Below, one piece after another: positions 1 to 11,374 of a DNA stretch of 64,000 nucleotides. Position 1 is the stretch's first letter. Each line of letters opens with the position of its first letter. Below the pieces are notes generated by a model, which was given only the letters and a program-made list of their open reading frames with translations, did no database searches and was not told the origin of the DNA. The DNA comes from Entonaema liquescens (lineage: Eukaryota; Ascomycota; Sordariomycetes; Xylariales; Xylariaceae), in the NCBI GenBank assembly GCA_902805475.1, contig CADCSX010000008.1:1302001-1366000 (forward strand). Direction: 5' to 3'. The translations under genes were made by a program, and so were the position numbers.

Positions 1-910
1 AGTCCCGTTGATAGCATCTCGGCTATCCAGAAAATGGCTGTGCAGACCACAAACGAGATGATACGGTGATTATACATCGCCCAGCGAATACCCGTTAGGC
101 GGGCGACGAGCGTGACAGTAGCTGAATACACTTGGAGTGTCTGGCCGGCTTGTACTTCCACTAAAATGCTCATTGGGAGGATGTCGTTGAACTCGACGAG
201 CTCGCCCATCGGGATTCTAAGTGTTGTCATCTCCGATGTACTGGGGTATAGGATATGGTAGGGCAGAAATAGGATACGCGATGCCGTTTTGACGAGTGGA
301 TCTGTGTATGGTATCAGGGCCGGCCGGCGGCTCGTAAAGACTACGGTGTCTTCCTTTACATGCGAGAAAGGGTCTTCCCCCGAGAAGTAGTAAGCGAATG
401 CTGGATTCCCTGGCTGGGTTTTCATCCCGAATAGAGTAACCATGAAATTGCCCCTATCGAGGTTTGTAGGCGATCGTGGCAACGTTAATTCTACTGATAT
501 ATCATACGCCTGCTCAAGCATGAGGTTCGAGGAGACCGACGTAAGGCCATAGGGGTTTAGTCCGGAGCTGTTAAAATAATACCGCTTATTAATTTCTACG
601 GTGATAGTGGAGAGGAAAGACACTTACTCATATTGTAAGTGTAGAGGAAGAGATATAACCTTCTTAGGCACGTAGCTGTAGTAGAAGACGGGATAGGCTA
701 AAGCAGCAATACACAAAAGCGCCAAGGACGCGGAGAAGAATAGTGCAGCGCTGAGATATGTCCTTTTGGCGGCTGGAGACGTTGCAACTTTATACGAGCC
801 TTTGACATATTCCTATTTTATATGGTTAGAGGGATGGATGTCTATAGTAAAGAGCTACGCCCTTCTACTTGGATGCTCGGAGCTTGTAGTATAAGCATGT
901 GACTGACCAT
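1..910 (-). CDS. Seipin-family protein, partial (3' end beyond left edge)
   Basis: Seipin is an ER membrane protein at contacts between the endoplasmic reticulum and lipid droplets, needed for normal droplet assembly. Translating the minus strand gives an N-terminal hydrophobic segment (about 725-660, containing LFFSASLALLCIAALAYP), then a tyrosine-rich YSYVPKK stretch, a lumenal beta-sandwich-like domain, and the conserved RLTGIRWAMYNHRI block leading into a second membrane helix cut by the window edge. One intron is clear at 568-627 (60 bp, GTAAGTG...ACAG). The 5' end is less certain: in-frame sequence begins after an AG at about 813, and an upstream exon starting at ATG 908-910 joined by a 56-bp intron would stay in frame. 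The identity is solid; the first exon is inference. Confidence 0.82.
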
Positions 911-1642
911 TTTATAAACGGAGTAGAAGCGCCATATAGCGCCGAATCTCACGATGCTCCCGAATTCGCGTTGTTGAAATAATTTGTACACGCAATTAAA
1001 CAGTGGAAATGTTGCATATGAAGGTTGGGATCATAATAGTAGATCCTAAAATTAACAAAGTTAAGGCATGTGATGATGTTTGGTTTTGTAGCAGTTCATT
1101 AGCGGCTTGTGGTACGTAGAGCTCGATGGAACTCTTGGCAACCGACATACCATCTAAAGTAGAGTTCTAACTGCCCCTCTGTTACGGCTATCGACGTCAT
1201 GCCGATGACTAATCTCATTATTTTATGAAAGACATACATAATACTGTAATTCCACACATCATTATACAGTTATGTTTCTACGATTCACAAGCCGACTGGA
1301 AACAATATGTCAAAAAAAAAAAAAAAAGTCAAATGCAATCTCATATTAACTCCCCGTTCTTGAATGACCCTAGAAACAGCCTTAAACTGGCAATGAATAA
1401 TAATAGCTTACATCGAACGCTCCCCAACGCGCGAAAGCCTGCTTTCCCAAGAACAGACGACCAATAACTCAACCCATCCAAATAGTCGCCTGCCTGCTTG
1501 CTGACCCATATGTGCTCATTTCACACCTTATAACATACGTAATCACATCAAACAACGGGTAAATACCAACATTCATGAGCCTCGTCACTCTTTATCTCAT
1601 AACACCAAGAGCAGATCCAAGGCCCCCCGGCAAATGCTGGCC
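911..1642. other. Intergenic, seipin to F-BAR gene
   Basis: This AT-rich spacer holds a 15-base A run near 1313-1327 and an 80-codon open frame (1225-1467) with no recognisable family and poor codon composition. I see no supported gene. Confidence 0.6.
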
Positions 1643-4600
1643 TTAACAAGGCTGTAGGTAATTACTAGGTACCAATCCGCCTCTACCAACACCTTGTCCC
1701 GAATGGATTTCAGCTTCCCACCATCCATCATCTTGGTGTCGGAGAATGGCTAGGACATCACCCTTGGCAAACCCAAGCTCTTCGGGGATTGCTGCTTGGT
1801 ACATATATAACGCTCGGGCTATACGACTGTCAGCATCTGTGTGGCACATAAGTTATCATGGGGAGAAACATACCGTAATGTAAAATGGCGCGACCCTCCG
1901 GCGTGTACTGTCGGCTTGGATCTGCTACGCTCTGGCTTCGTTGTCTCGAAGTCTCTGCTACGGGGTCTCGTCCGTCATAGAAAGTCATAGCGCGTGAGCT
2001 CGAACTCGTACCGGGTCTACCATTACCTCTTCCGCGCATCGATCCGTACACGGACCCGTCCCCAACTGGTGCAAGTTGCATAGCCATCTCTTCAGCCCTA
2101 CTAGTTGGCCTATTGTAATCGCTATTGTAAGGGGCTGGGGAAGTTGCCCTCATGGAATTGCTCGGGGACTGATGCCCATAGTATCCTTGTTCCGAGCCAC
2201 GCTTTATCGACATGCTGGGTTGTGGAGAGTTTTGTTGCCGAGAACCACCATACGAGATTGGTGATGCTGGCTGAGGTGAGTTTCCTCGTCGCTGGGTAGC
2301 ACTATACGACATTGGAGAAGCTGGTTGTGGCGAATTTCCTCGCCGTTGAGTTGCACTGTATGAAATCGGTGACGCCGGTTGCGGCGAGTTGCCTCGTCTT
2401 TGGGTTGAACTATAAGAAATTGAGGATGCTGGTTGTGGTGAATTTCCCCGTCGCTGAGTTGCGCTATATGAAATTGGAGATGCCGCTGGTGAGTTCCGCT
2501 GCTGGTTACCACCATACGTACTAGGTGGAGCTGTTTGTGGCGAGTTACGGTGCTGGCTGCTGCTATAAGGATTTGGAGATACCGACCGTTGGCTCTGACG
2601 TGTCTCTGACCGACGCGTCTCGGGATGCATCCTAGGTTGAGGAGAGGCGCTCCGTGTAGGCGCTGGAGACGCTGCACGGGGCATCTCGCTGCCTCTTGTC
2701 GGAGGTCGAGAAGAGGTACTATTGAAAGATTGCGTCCCGCTGTATGCTCCAGACCCAGGACGCTTCGCATTGAACATATCCCTGGTCTGTTCTACGTATT
2801 TACGTGATGCTTCCTGCATTGCCTTAGACGTAACGGCTGGGGGCGGAACACCAAGCCTTTGTATTTGCATATCGTATGACGGCGGCGGGGTTCCTCTCAT
2901 ACCGGCGGCTACATCGCTACTCTCTCTGGATACAGGTACGGAACGGGATGGCGCCTGGGATCTGTCGGGTACAGGTGTAGCGATACCATGATAGTGATCG
3001 GCTGATATTCGTCCAACAGCTTGTTTGTTACTAGCAACACCCTTTAGCTCTGCAAGAGCTTGTGCGATCGGGTCCTGCTCCTCTTGTGGAGGTGGATTAT
3101 CGTCGTTAGTCTGCTTCTTCTTATCGGTGTTGGCCACGGGGAATACGTTTTGCCCAATATTCAAAGCCAGACTTGCATTCGCTTCAATAGGTTCGGGGCT
3201 CGCTGTCTTATCTGCTAGATCTGCAATGGGGTTCTGGGATACCGGGTTTTGGGGTTCCGGTGGTCTAAAAGCTTGATTCCGTCGAGAGCTGATCGTGCCT
3301 TGACTGCTTATCGTGCCGTGAGAAGTTACAGGGCCCCAAGTATTCCTGTTGGATGCCTTCACGTCTTTGATACTCTTCCTGCGGAACGGGCTATGATTCT
3401 GAAAGAATCCGCTCTTCTTTTTCTGCATCTGCTTCTCTGGTTGTGTTACCACCGCGGGTTCCTGCTTCACTGGTGACACTTTACCACTTTGTGGCTCTTG
3501 ACTAGAGAAAGACGTTGGGTTCGAGTATTCGCTATTATCATCACCACTTGACGGCCGCGCTGACACACTCGAGCTTGTCGCCGAATTCATACCGTCTGTG
3601 CGGCATAGCATTGTCATACCATCCATGGGATATGGATCGTGGGGCACCGGTGCAAATTGGGAAGCGTCATATGGCTGCGCCCCATTACTTCCTTTCCGAC
3701 GATCCTGTGAAGCCACGACAGGCCCTGAGGTGCTCTGTGGTGATACGACCGACTCCTTACTAGAGGGTGGTGGTGGCTCGTTGCGTGGTGGATCCCGGGA
3801 AACAGGAGGGTTAGCATCATGGCGTTGAAGGTCTCTGGTGAAAGAGGGACTTGGTTCATGACGTTGTACATCCCGAAGGAAAGAGGGACTAGGGTCATTG
3901 CGTTGTACGTCTCGAGAAGCAGGTGGGTTAGGGTCGCGGCGTTGAATTTCTCTCGTGAGAGAGAGCTCAGGTTCATGGCGCTGTAGTTCACGAGGCGCTT
4001 CTCGAGGCACTTCTTGGGGAATTTCACGGGGGGCTTCCCTTGGCATTTCTCTTGGCATGTCCCTTGGTATTTCTCGAGGTATTTCCCGTGGCATCTCTCG
4101 GGGTATTTCTCGGGGAATAGGAGGGTTGGGGTCGCGACGTTGAATTTCTCTTGTTAAGGAGAGATCAGGTTCACGACGTTGCATTTCCCGAGGATATGAA
4201 GGAATAGGATCATGACGTTGGATTTCTCTGGTAAGAGAATGTTCGGGCTCACGACGTTGCGTGTCCCGAGGGAACGAAGGGGGAGGATCATTCCGCTGTA
4301 CCTCCCGCGTACCGGGAGGGTTGGGATCGCGGCGTTGGAGATCTCGAGCGAGTGCCGAATTGGGATCATGGTGGGACTCGTATGTAGACGGCTGCGGTGA
4401 AGGAGCACGGAAGCCGGGGTTGATGCTTTGAGGATATTGTTGTGGTTGTATGACACTTCCTCGCCGTCTATCCCGCTGAGCTATGGCATAAGTTTGGGCC
4501 TTTTGTGGAGGCATAATTAGCTCCCTGGTTGAGGGCGCGGGGGGCTCATGATGCGCCAAGTCTCGAGCAAGAGCGGAATTAGGATCATGATGCGATTCGA

Positions 4601-5760
4601 AGGTAGATGGTTGTGGTGAAGATGTCCGGAATGCAGGATTAATGCTTCGTGGAAATTGTGCTACTGAGTAATTCTCATCCTCAGAGACTTCTGAATGAGT
4701 ATCTTCCACATCTCCACGACAGAAGTTGATATACTTGGGCGGGTCTGGGATTTCTTGACCGGTACCCTTTTCGCTGATGAAGTGGACGATGTCCTTTTCT
4801 ACGTCCATCTTTTCGAGAGACAAACGAATCTTTTCGCACGAGGCGTCATCGCTAACACAGACTGTGGAGGCAATGTTGGCGAAAGTCCATAGACTGCTCT
4901 TAGTAAAGTCCAATCTCTCTTCCTCGAGGTCTTGGAACTTGTCGGCGGCCGCTTTCCACTCCCTATTCCACCTAGCAGTCGTCTCCTCAAGAACTTTGAC
5001 TGCGTTCTCATATTCGGTGTTAGTTGTAGCAAGGCTGATCTGTGTCTTTTCTAGCCTCGCCTTATTTTTCCTTTCTTCCTGGCCCATAACCATATGTCCT
5101 TGGGCAAGGTAACCTTTGATCTTCAAACAGTCCTGCTCATAGCGATCACGAGTCTATGCGGGGTTGTTAATTACCGGGGTTTCTTATCGTGATGCATGGA
5201 TGGCACTGACCTTATTCACCATATTTGTTTGCTGTATCTTGACTTTGAGGAGTTTTTCTACTGTGTTTTGAACGATCTTGCGTCTCTCTTTCATCCCTCC
5301 AGCAAATGCGGCCAGCGGCTCCTCTAACTCGGTCTTCATCTGAGCGGCAATACCAGCATGTTGTTTTGCCATGGATTCGACTTCTCCTCGTACAGTATCG
5401 AGTGAAACTTTTAGACTTCCCATTTCGTGGGTACCCAAGGATTTTCGGCTTAGCGACATAAGCTTGCGAGCGTATTCATCTTCGATCGAGGCCCGGGCTA
5501 TCAACACAGACCAATTAGCCGGATGGAGGGGTAAAATGGTCGACAAAATACTTGCCACTATAAAAAGATCTAAGCTCATCGCTGGTCTGCTTCGCAGAGG
5601 CCATGCGATCAAGCAATGGCCCTACACCTGCGTCATCTTTACCCCAGAAATTATTTGCAACTATTCATACCATATTAGTATTTCCGAGTTCTAATCCGGC
5701 TTTAGGTATAGATTTCGTACACGACAGGGAAACTGTCGGGCCCTCTGTGGCCGCCGGCAT
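1643..5760 (-). CDS. F-BAR and SH3 cytokinesis scaffold (Cdc15/Imp2/Hof1 family)
   Basis: This family bends membrane and anchors the contractile ring at the septum. The spliced model has five exons (5760-5721, 5660-5556, 5497-5211, 5153-1874, 1836-1643), 3,906 nt, giving 1,301 residues. The N-terminal F-BAR domain (about 1-300) shows ANNFWGKDDAG, ASAKQTSDELRSFYS and YEQDCLKIKGYLAQG. A long disordered Pro/Arg/Ser region follows, with two sets of tandem repeats. An SH3 domain closes the protein in the last ~65 residues (ALYMYQA, GDVLAIL, DGWWEAE, GLVPSNYL). The length suits filamentous-fungal Cdc15-type proteins. The second intron (5498-5555) has a GC donor (GCAAGT), and the last (1837-1873) is only 37 bp; both are needed to keep the conserved domains in frame. 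The start at 5760 is chosen because it splices in frame to the conserved F-BAR opening. Confidence 0.92.
2240..2490 (-). repeat. Coding tandem repeat, about 54 bp unit, in the F-BAR gene
   Basis: Five to six imperfect copies of an 18-residue unit of the form RRGNSPQPASPISYSATQ lie in the disordered linker, in frame with the gene. Unit boundaries vary slightly (AASPISYS, PASSISYS, PASPMSYS). Such repeats are prone to copy-number change. Confidence 0.8.
3790..4640 (-). repeat. Coding degenerate repeat rich in R-E/D-P motifs in the F-BAR gene
   Basis: Multiple imperfect copies of blocks such as LTREIQRRDPNPP and QRNDPPPSF occur here. Between about 4010 and 4130 they are interrupted by a short-period array of PREIPRE/PREMPRE tetrads (12-bp period). 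All copies are in frame. The region is strongly charged and proline-rich, so likely disordered. Confidence 0.8.
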
Positions 5761-7013
5761 CCTCCCCAATTCCTTTACGAAAAGTGACGATGTTCTCTAT
5801 ATTTTTCGATCGGAAATGTCGGTGAACGTAACGTGCGGTCTCTCGGAAACGATGCGATGATCAATTGCTTCAAAATGTCTCGAAATTAGATTATCAGCGA
5901 TCGGCAAGAACGCGGTTCTGCCACGAAAGAAAAAAAAAATAAGTCAATGGTTAGTATTAAACTCTCAGGAATGTGTAGATGTTGAAAGTTTTAATCCATA
6001 GCACATGGTTTCAAGATAGTGGTTGCAGACCTGCAGGAATTGTTTACAAGCGGTAACGTCGTTGCCCTAGAGATGGGGGTATGCAAGTGGCTTGAAACTG
6101 GGAAATCAGACTTAACATGTACTTATTAGCTGACTTGGCTGACTTGGCTGAACAAGTAATTGTGGGGTGGATAGCCTACTGACACATCACAGCGCTAAAC
6201 TTAATGGATTATCTGATTACAGGGCTAGCTGCAGGGGTATATTTCTAGACCTTGACAGCTTCGAGTCTTAATTGGCTTTATTTTCAACATCCTTTTTATG
6301 TTTATTAAATATTAGCGTCAAGACATTGGGTACCGCATTCTTCACCAAAACATTTCCAATAATATCCACTATTTCTATAAATTGAAGGTGTCCAATATTG
6401 TTAAAAAGGTGCTTATAATCCAGGAAATGATCGTTGAAGATGTTTAGGTATTATATAAAGCGTACTTCGTGTTATTATCATCAGGTGGATAACCTACCTG
6501 TGTTGATGTCGCTGAGATATTCCATTCAAGTTGTTTGGCTACCTAGCCACACGGGTACCTACATTAGGTACCCAAGGACTTCATATTACCCTTTCTCTTC
6601 AATGAACTACTCGGACTCTATCCTTAACTTATATACTCTTTATACTCTAAGTCTTGGGTTAAAATTATGTTTCGTTGATTCGAATCCATCTTCGGCTTCC
6701 GATGCGGGGAATCCTCTTAGCGGGCTCAGCGATGCCGACCCCATGGCATCACGTTGCGTCGGCACTTGTTACCGGAGGGTGTTCACTCAATTCATGCCGC
6801 TGTAGTGCTCATGCGGGACACATTAGCGCGGCAAAGTAGGCAGAGGTCTAGTATAACTCGAATCTAATAAAGGTAGGTATCTACCTTAATTTCTCGAGGA
6901 CGAGTATCCTCAGTTATCTCATGTTAATAGTGACGGAGAATTTATGTGCTTAGGTGAAAAGACTCCTTATTACGGGTAGTTTTAACTTACAGAGTCGTAC
7001 CATAATATCAAGC
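5761..7013. other. Intergenic, shared 5' region of F-BAR and maleylacetate reductase genes
   Basis: The two flanking genes are transcribed divergently from here. The region is AT-rich with a short direct repeat (GCTGACTTG twice near 6132-6152) and GGTACC/TACCTA motifs around 6540-6570 and 6870-6890. The 123-codon frame at 6434-6805 looks like chance: there is no domain and it contains low-complexity intergenic motifs. Confidence 0.55.
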
Positions 7014-8087
7014 ATGGACAGCTTCGAATATAACTCAAGTCCCGCTCGTGTGGTCTTCGGAAGCGGCACCGTCAAAAAAGTTCCAGAAGAGCTTTTACGA
7101 GCAAATGTATCGAAGCCTTTTCTCCTTAGCACGCCTCAGCAGGTGAGCCATATCAACTTACTGAAGAATGTTCTCGGTGATGTCGTTTCCGGGGTGTTTA
7201 CCGATGCGACAATGCATACTCCAGTCGAAGTGACTGAGAGGGCACTTGAGCAAGTCAAATCTTCAGGGGCTGACTCCATAATTTCCATCGGAGGCGGTAG
7301 TACGGTGGGTTTAGGGAAAGCCATCAGCATTCGGACAGGCCTCTTTCACTTGACTATCCCGACAACTTACGCTGGTAGTGAGGTCACTCCAATCTTAGGG
7401 GAGACAGACGCTGGAAGGAAGACAACAAGATCTGATCCGAAGATATTGCCTAGCGCAGTCGTTTATGATGTTGATCTTACTATGACCCTTCCGGTTGGGC
7501 TTTCGGCTACAAGTGGTATTAATGCGATCGCGCACGCCGTTGAAGCGTTATATGCTCGCAACACTAACCCGATTATCAACCTCTTTGCTCAGGAAGGGGT
7601 TAAGGCTCTTGCAAACTCCCTTCCTGTCCTGGTCTCTGAGCCGTCTTCTCAAGAAGCACGTTCATCTGCTCTATATGGCGCATGGCTTTGCGGAACCTGC
7701 CTCGGTAGCGTCGGAATGTCCATCCATCACAAGCTCTGCCACACTCTAGGAGGTAGTTTCAACCTCCCGCACTCCGAGACGCATACTATAGTTTTGCCGC
7801 ACGCATTATCATATAATGCTCCGAAGGTTCCTGCGGCAATGGAAGCGCTGGCTGCCGCACTGCCGGAGGGCGAAGGTGACGCTACAAGAGGATTAAACAT
7901 CCTCTTACAGAAGTTGAAAGTAGAAAGGGGACTGAAGGCTTTGGGAATGAAGGAGAGCGACATAGATAAGGCGGCAGATATAGCAGTGAGCAATCCGTAC
8001 TGGAACCCCCGGCCTATTGAAAGGGGCCCGATAAGAGAACTGATTCGACGAGCTTGGGCCGGAGAAGAAGCAAGAGCCGACTTATGA
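7014..8087 (+). CDS. Maleylacetate reductase-like iron-type alcohol dehydrogenase
   Basis: Maleylacetate reductase reduces maleylacetate to 3-oxoadipate with NAD(P)H at the end of resorcinol and hydroxyquinol catabolism; it is cytosolic. The 357-residue intronless product has the family's N-terminal FEYNSSPARVVFG start, the nucleotide-binding IGGGSTVGLGKA, PTTYAGSEVTPILG, and the HHKLCHTLGGSFNLPHSETH block typical of maleylacetate reductases within the Fe-ADH superfamily. I chose the ATG at 7014 because the longer frame (from 6954) opens with GTG and adds 20 residues unlike the family. The neighbour on the opposite strand is a convergent NAD-binding dehydrogenase. No ring-cleavage dioxygenase is visible beside it, so the substrate is inferred from family only. 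Confidence 0.88.
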   Translation: MDSFEYNSSPARVVFGSGTVKKVPEELLRANVSKPFLLSTPQQVSHINLLKNVLGDVVSGVFTDATMHTPVEVTERALEQVKSSGADSIISIGGGSTVGLGKAISIRTGLFHLTIPTTYAGSEVTPILGETDAGRKTTRSDPKILPSAVVYDVDLTMTLPVGLSATSGINAIAHAVEALYARNTNPIINLFAQEGVKALANSLPVLVSEPSSQEARSSALYGAWLCGTCLGSVGMSIHHKLCHTLGGSFNLPHSETHTIVLPHALSYNAPKVPAAMEALAAALPEGEGDATRGLNILLQKLKVERGLKALGMKESDIDKAADIAVSNPYWNPRPIERGPIRELIRRAWAGEEARADL

Positions 8088-8263
8088 TATGAATAATTAG
8101 GCCTTTCTAGTTCTATTGATCGCACCATTGTCTTATGAAGTACGAATTATGTGAATGAGACCTAGCCAGGTAGACATATTTGCGTCAATCATAATTACGG
8201 TGCCATAGCTATCTGATTTGGTGTTTTGGGGATGTCTGGAAAGAAGGCCTCATCATGCAGGCT

Positions 8264-9417
8264 CTATTCTTCCCCGTCCCGTTTTCTTACGAGCTCTGTC
8301 CTGAAATCTAGTCCCGCGTCCTCCCTCACAACACCATACAGTGACGACGAGTCAAGTTTCCTACCGCCATTCCGTTCCGCGTACTCCTTAGCTCTACGAA
8401 GGTGCCGAAGCGCCGTACTAGCGACCTCAAGCCGGACACCTGCGCGCGCGGCGCAATCCACCCCGTGTCCCACGTCCTTGAGCGCGAGATCCAAATCCGA
8501 CCACGGCGCCTGGCTTTCCCCGGGGGCGTACACCCCCGTCGTCATACGCACCGAGTCCGAGTGCGCGACGGTGCCGAAGTTGAGCTCGAGCAGGCGTTCG
8601 AGGGCCGGAGCCCCGAGACCCGTTTTCTCCGCGAAGACGTGCGCTTCGGCTATGAGCTCCATGAGCCCGGCCATGAGGAAGTTTCTATTTGAGAGGTGGA
8701 GTTTAGTTGAGTTCGCGAACCATTGGGCTTAGCTGGATGCTGGATGGTGTAGGAAGAGAGGTTAGGAGGTGGAGTGGAAGAATATACCCTGTTGTTTTGA
8801 GTAGAGTGGCCTTCTCGGGCTCTTCGCCTACGAGCAAGACTTCGCGCGCAATTACTCCTTTGAAAAATGGGCTTATCTTCTCGTAGATAGCTTTCGAACC
8901 TCCAAATGCGACGAGTAGTTGTCCTGCCTCAGCCACCGGCGTCGCTCCGAATACAGGCGCGGCTGCGAACTCGGCACCCCTATCTTGCAACTTCTTGGCT
9001 AGTGCTTCGGTAGTATCTGGGTGGATAGTAGTAGTATCAATGATAATCTTGCCCGCTACGTCTTCGAAGTCTATGATTTGTGATATAATTGATTCTACCG
9101 CTTTGTCGTCACTTGCCTACTCCGGCCTTCGAATCAGTAAAATATTCCAAATGGTTCTTGAGTCAAGCATGTGTAGGTCCTACTGATATGAAAATCACAT
9201 CACTTTCCCCAGCAAGATGTGCCGCAGTCTCGCAACGGATTCCTCCGAGCCCAGCAAGAGTATCCCCACGTGAAGCTGTCCGGTTAAAAAAGCGTAGCGG
9301 TTGGCGCCTATGAAATAAGAGGTACTGGTGGATGTTCTTCGCCATGGCACTGCCCATGCTGCCGAGGCCAATCCATCCCAAGCGAAAGTCAGGTGGAGTT
9401 GTGGTAGTTGCAGCCAT
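8264..9417 (-). CDS. 3-hydroxyisobutyrate dehydrogenase / 6-phosphogluconate dehydrogenase-like oxidoreductase
   Basis: This is a beta-hydroxyacid dehydrogenase of about 327 residues. Exons are 9417-9184, 9116-8788 and 8684-8264, with introns of 67 and 103 bp (984 coding nt, in frame). The Rossmann motif GLGSMG lies at residues 17-22, followed by FFNRTASRG. The middle has the IIDTTTIHPDTT substrate-loop block and a PVFGATPVAEAG stretch, and the catalytic lysine region reads LLKTTGNF across the second splice. The C-terminal helical domain is present. The substrate (3-hydroxyisobutyrate, tartronate semialdehyde, or another hydroxyacid) cannot be told from sequence. It converges on the maleylacetate reductase gene, about 180 bp away. 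Confidence 0.88.
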
Positions 9418-9925
9418 TTTGCTTCTTTAAAATCTGCTATTGAAACCCCGTCATATGGCTTGGGAGTTATACTTATAGGAGAATAGGAATAGTGGTATGG
9501 GATAAGACATATAGTTGAAGTATTAAGGCGTAAATGAAGGCCGAAGCGGAGTCCAGTTGAGTCACAATGCCTGCTAGCATTGCCTAAAAGGATCGTAGGA
9601 TGCGATTAAACTGCATAAACTGCAGTAGTACTTCCAACTCTTAGATGGTATAGTATTCTGCTTTTCCAATTGTAGTTAATTAAGTACCTCATCTATGAAT
9701 GTTGAACCTCTACGCTGAAAAGCATTAGACATCGTCATTGGTCAGATACACAGTTTACAAGGCGGCCGAAAGAAATGTATTTTTCCTACTACCCTTTAGG
9801 AACGCTAGTTTCTACTCTCAGATTAGGTGAATTAATTCATGAAGCTCCTGGCTTCTCGTCTATCATCATCTGTAACATTGATATACTTATTCTAGACCAT
9901 CCCATATCGTACCCATCCATTCCGG
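9418..9925. other. Intergenic, no gene seen
   Basis: This is the 5' flank of the dehydrogenase and 3' flank of the FAD oxidoreductase. It is AT-rich and no coding signal is supported. Confidence 0.6.
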
Positions 9926-11374
9926 TCATAAGACTAATGCGGGATCGCAACCGCCCAGCTTCGCGCTCTTCGGCTTGCCGTCTAAGATAATCTCACTCAC
10001 GAGCTTCCCCGTCGCGGGCGCATTCTGTATACCCCAGCAAGTGTGTCCTGCGGCAACAACTAGGCCCTTCGTGTGGCTAACTGGACCTATATAAGGACCA
10101 CCTTGGGGTAAGTAGCATGCTTGCTTCGCAAGAACTTCGCCGTCCTTCCCTAGCTCGTCGCTTATGCCGCCAAGCTGATATATAATATCCTCGCACCGGG
10201 CTACGTCGACTTCGACCTCGGCGGTTGTTTGTGGTAGTTCGACTATATCATCCGTGGGCCCACAGGCGTATGCGGTTCCGTCAGGTCGCGCGTAGATTTC
10301 GGGTTCGACAATTTGTTGTCCCCTCAGCGGCCGCTGTGCACCCTGCGCTCCTCTAGAGTCTCTGGGTGTTGGGGTAGGGAAACCGACTGGGAGCCTGATG
10401 GAAGTGAAGAGCGCATATGCGGATACGGGCTTAGGCGTCTTGATGACGACGCTGTGAGCCCGAGCTGAGGTAATAGGAATTTCGGGAAGAAGACGTCGCG
10501 TCCACGGACCGGCAGCTACTACGCAATCTGTAATAGATAATCGTTCTTCCTTTCCGTCTTTCTCGTATGTGACGCTCTCCACGCTTTTACCATCTGCTGT
10601 CTTGTTGATACTCGTGACCCTGGCACCGGTTACGATCTTAACTCCTTTTTCTTCGGCCAATTGGGCCATGCTTCTGGTAAACAGTTCAGGATGGACTTGA
10701 GCCGTATTCTCCGGGGTACCCATATCCTCGTAAGCAGTCAGCGCCTCCTCGGTATCTAGCCAATCCAGGTCTTCAGGGGCGCCGAGTTTCTGTAGCGCTT
10801 TGATTTCTTTCTTGTGGTTCTTATGTAACCCTTTCGAGATACGCTCTGCACCACTGTTGATGGGGTCTGTCTCGCCTGTATTATTTCCGTTCATCCCGCT
10901 ACTGCTGAACCCAGGTGGGAGACGCGCCTGGCAATCAATCTGACTAGCATAACATCGTCTATACCCCCACCTTTTATCACCGCCGTATTCTTTCGCAAGT
11001 TCGTCGTGCAGCTTAAAACTTAATGGTACGATGCTTTGAGGAAAAGCCCATAGCGCAAGTAAGCCTCCTGCCTTACCGCTTGCACCTCCGGCAATTCCAT
11101 CGTGGGCGGGGTTCCTTTTTGATGCGGTTTCGGGGTCAGCTAACGTAGCCGGGTCAGTAATACTGTCTGGGGTACGTCCTCCAGCATTGCTAGTCGAAGC
11201 CTCGAGGAGGGTAATGCGATGCGTCTCGGGAGAATAAGAGGGATGTCGGGTGAGGAAATAGGCGGTACAGCAACCGATAATGCCGCCTCCTATTATTGTA
11301 ATTTCTTTTGGTGATGATGACATTTTGCGCTTGGAAAGAGTATTAAGAAGACGAATTGGCGCGGGACTAAGCAT
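9926..11374 (-). CDS. FAD-dependent oxidoreductase, DAO family, TDA3-like
   Basis: This single-exon gene of 482 residues has a D-amino-acid-oxidase-type fold. The FAD-binding motif IIGGGIIGC is at about residues 27-35, GGASGKAGGLL follows the first insert, VVAAGPWTRRLLPEIP is the typical DAO second flavin block, and GLVVAAGHTCWGIQNAPATGK near the end is the C-terminal flavin-contacting segment. The layout, with an insert after the first strand and the GHxxWGIxNAP ending, matches the fungal TDA3 group, which in yeast is linked to endosome-to-Golgi retrieval and whose substrate is unclear. An alternative start at Met18 (11323) would give a product opening directly into the flavin motif; the extra 17 residues are basic and could be a weak targeting signal. 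Confidence 0.85.
   Translation of the reverse strand: MLSPAPIRLLNTLSKRKMSSSPKEITIIGGGIIGCCTAYFLTRHPSYSPETHRITLLEASTSNAGGRTPDSITDPATLADPETASKRNPAHDGIAGGASGKAGGLLALWAFPQSIVPLSFKLHDELAKEYGGDKRWGYRRCYASQIDCQARLPPGFSSSGMNGNNTGETDPINSGAERISKGLHKNHKKEIKALQKLGAPEDLDWLDTEEALTAYEDMGTPENTAQVHPELFTRSMAQLAEEKGVKIVTGARVTSINKTADGKSVESVTYEKDGKEERLSITDCVVAAGPWTRRLLPEIPITSARAHSVVIKTPKPVSAYALFTSIRLPVGFPTPTPRDSRGAQGAQRPLRGQQIVEPEIYARPDGTAYACGPTDDIVELPQTTAEVEVDVARCEDIIYQLGGISDELGKDGEVLAKQACYLPQGGPYIGPVSHTKGLVVAAGHTCWGIQNAPATGKLVSEIILDGKPKSAKLGGCDPALVL

Noticed and set aside
6655..6720. GATTCGAATCC stretch resembling a tRNA T-loop
   Set aside because: No acceptor stem, D-arm or anticodon stem can be folded around it.
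6434..6805. 123-codon plus-strand frame upstream of the maleylacetate reductase
   Set aside because: No domain, rich in intergenic GGTACC motifs, and no conserved features; likely chance.
7144..7749. Long frames on other frames and strand inside the reductase gene
   Set aside because: Shadow frames of a well-supported coding region.
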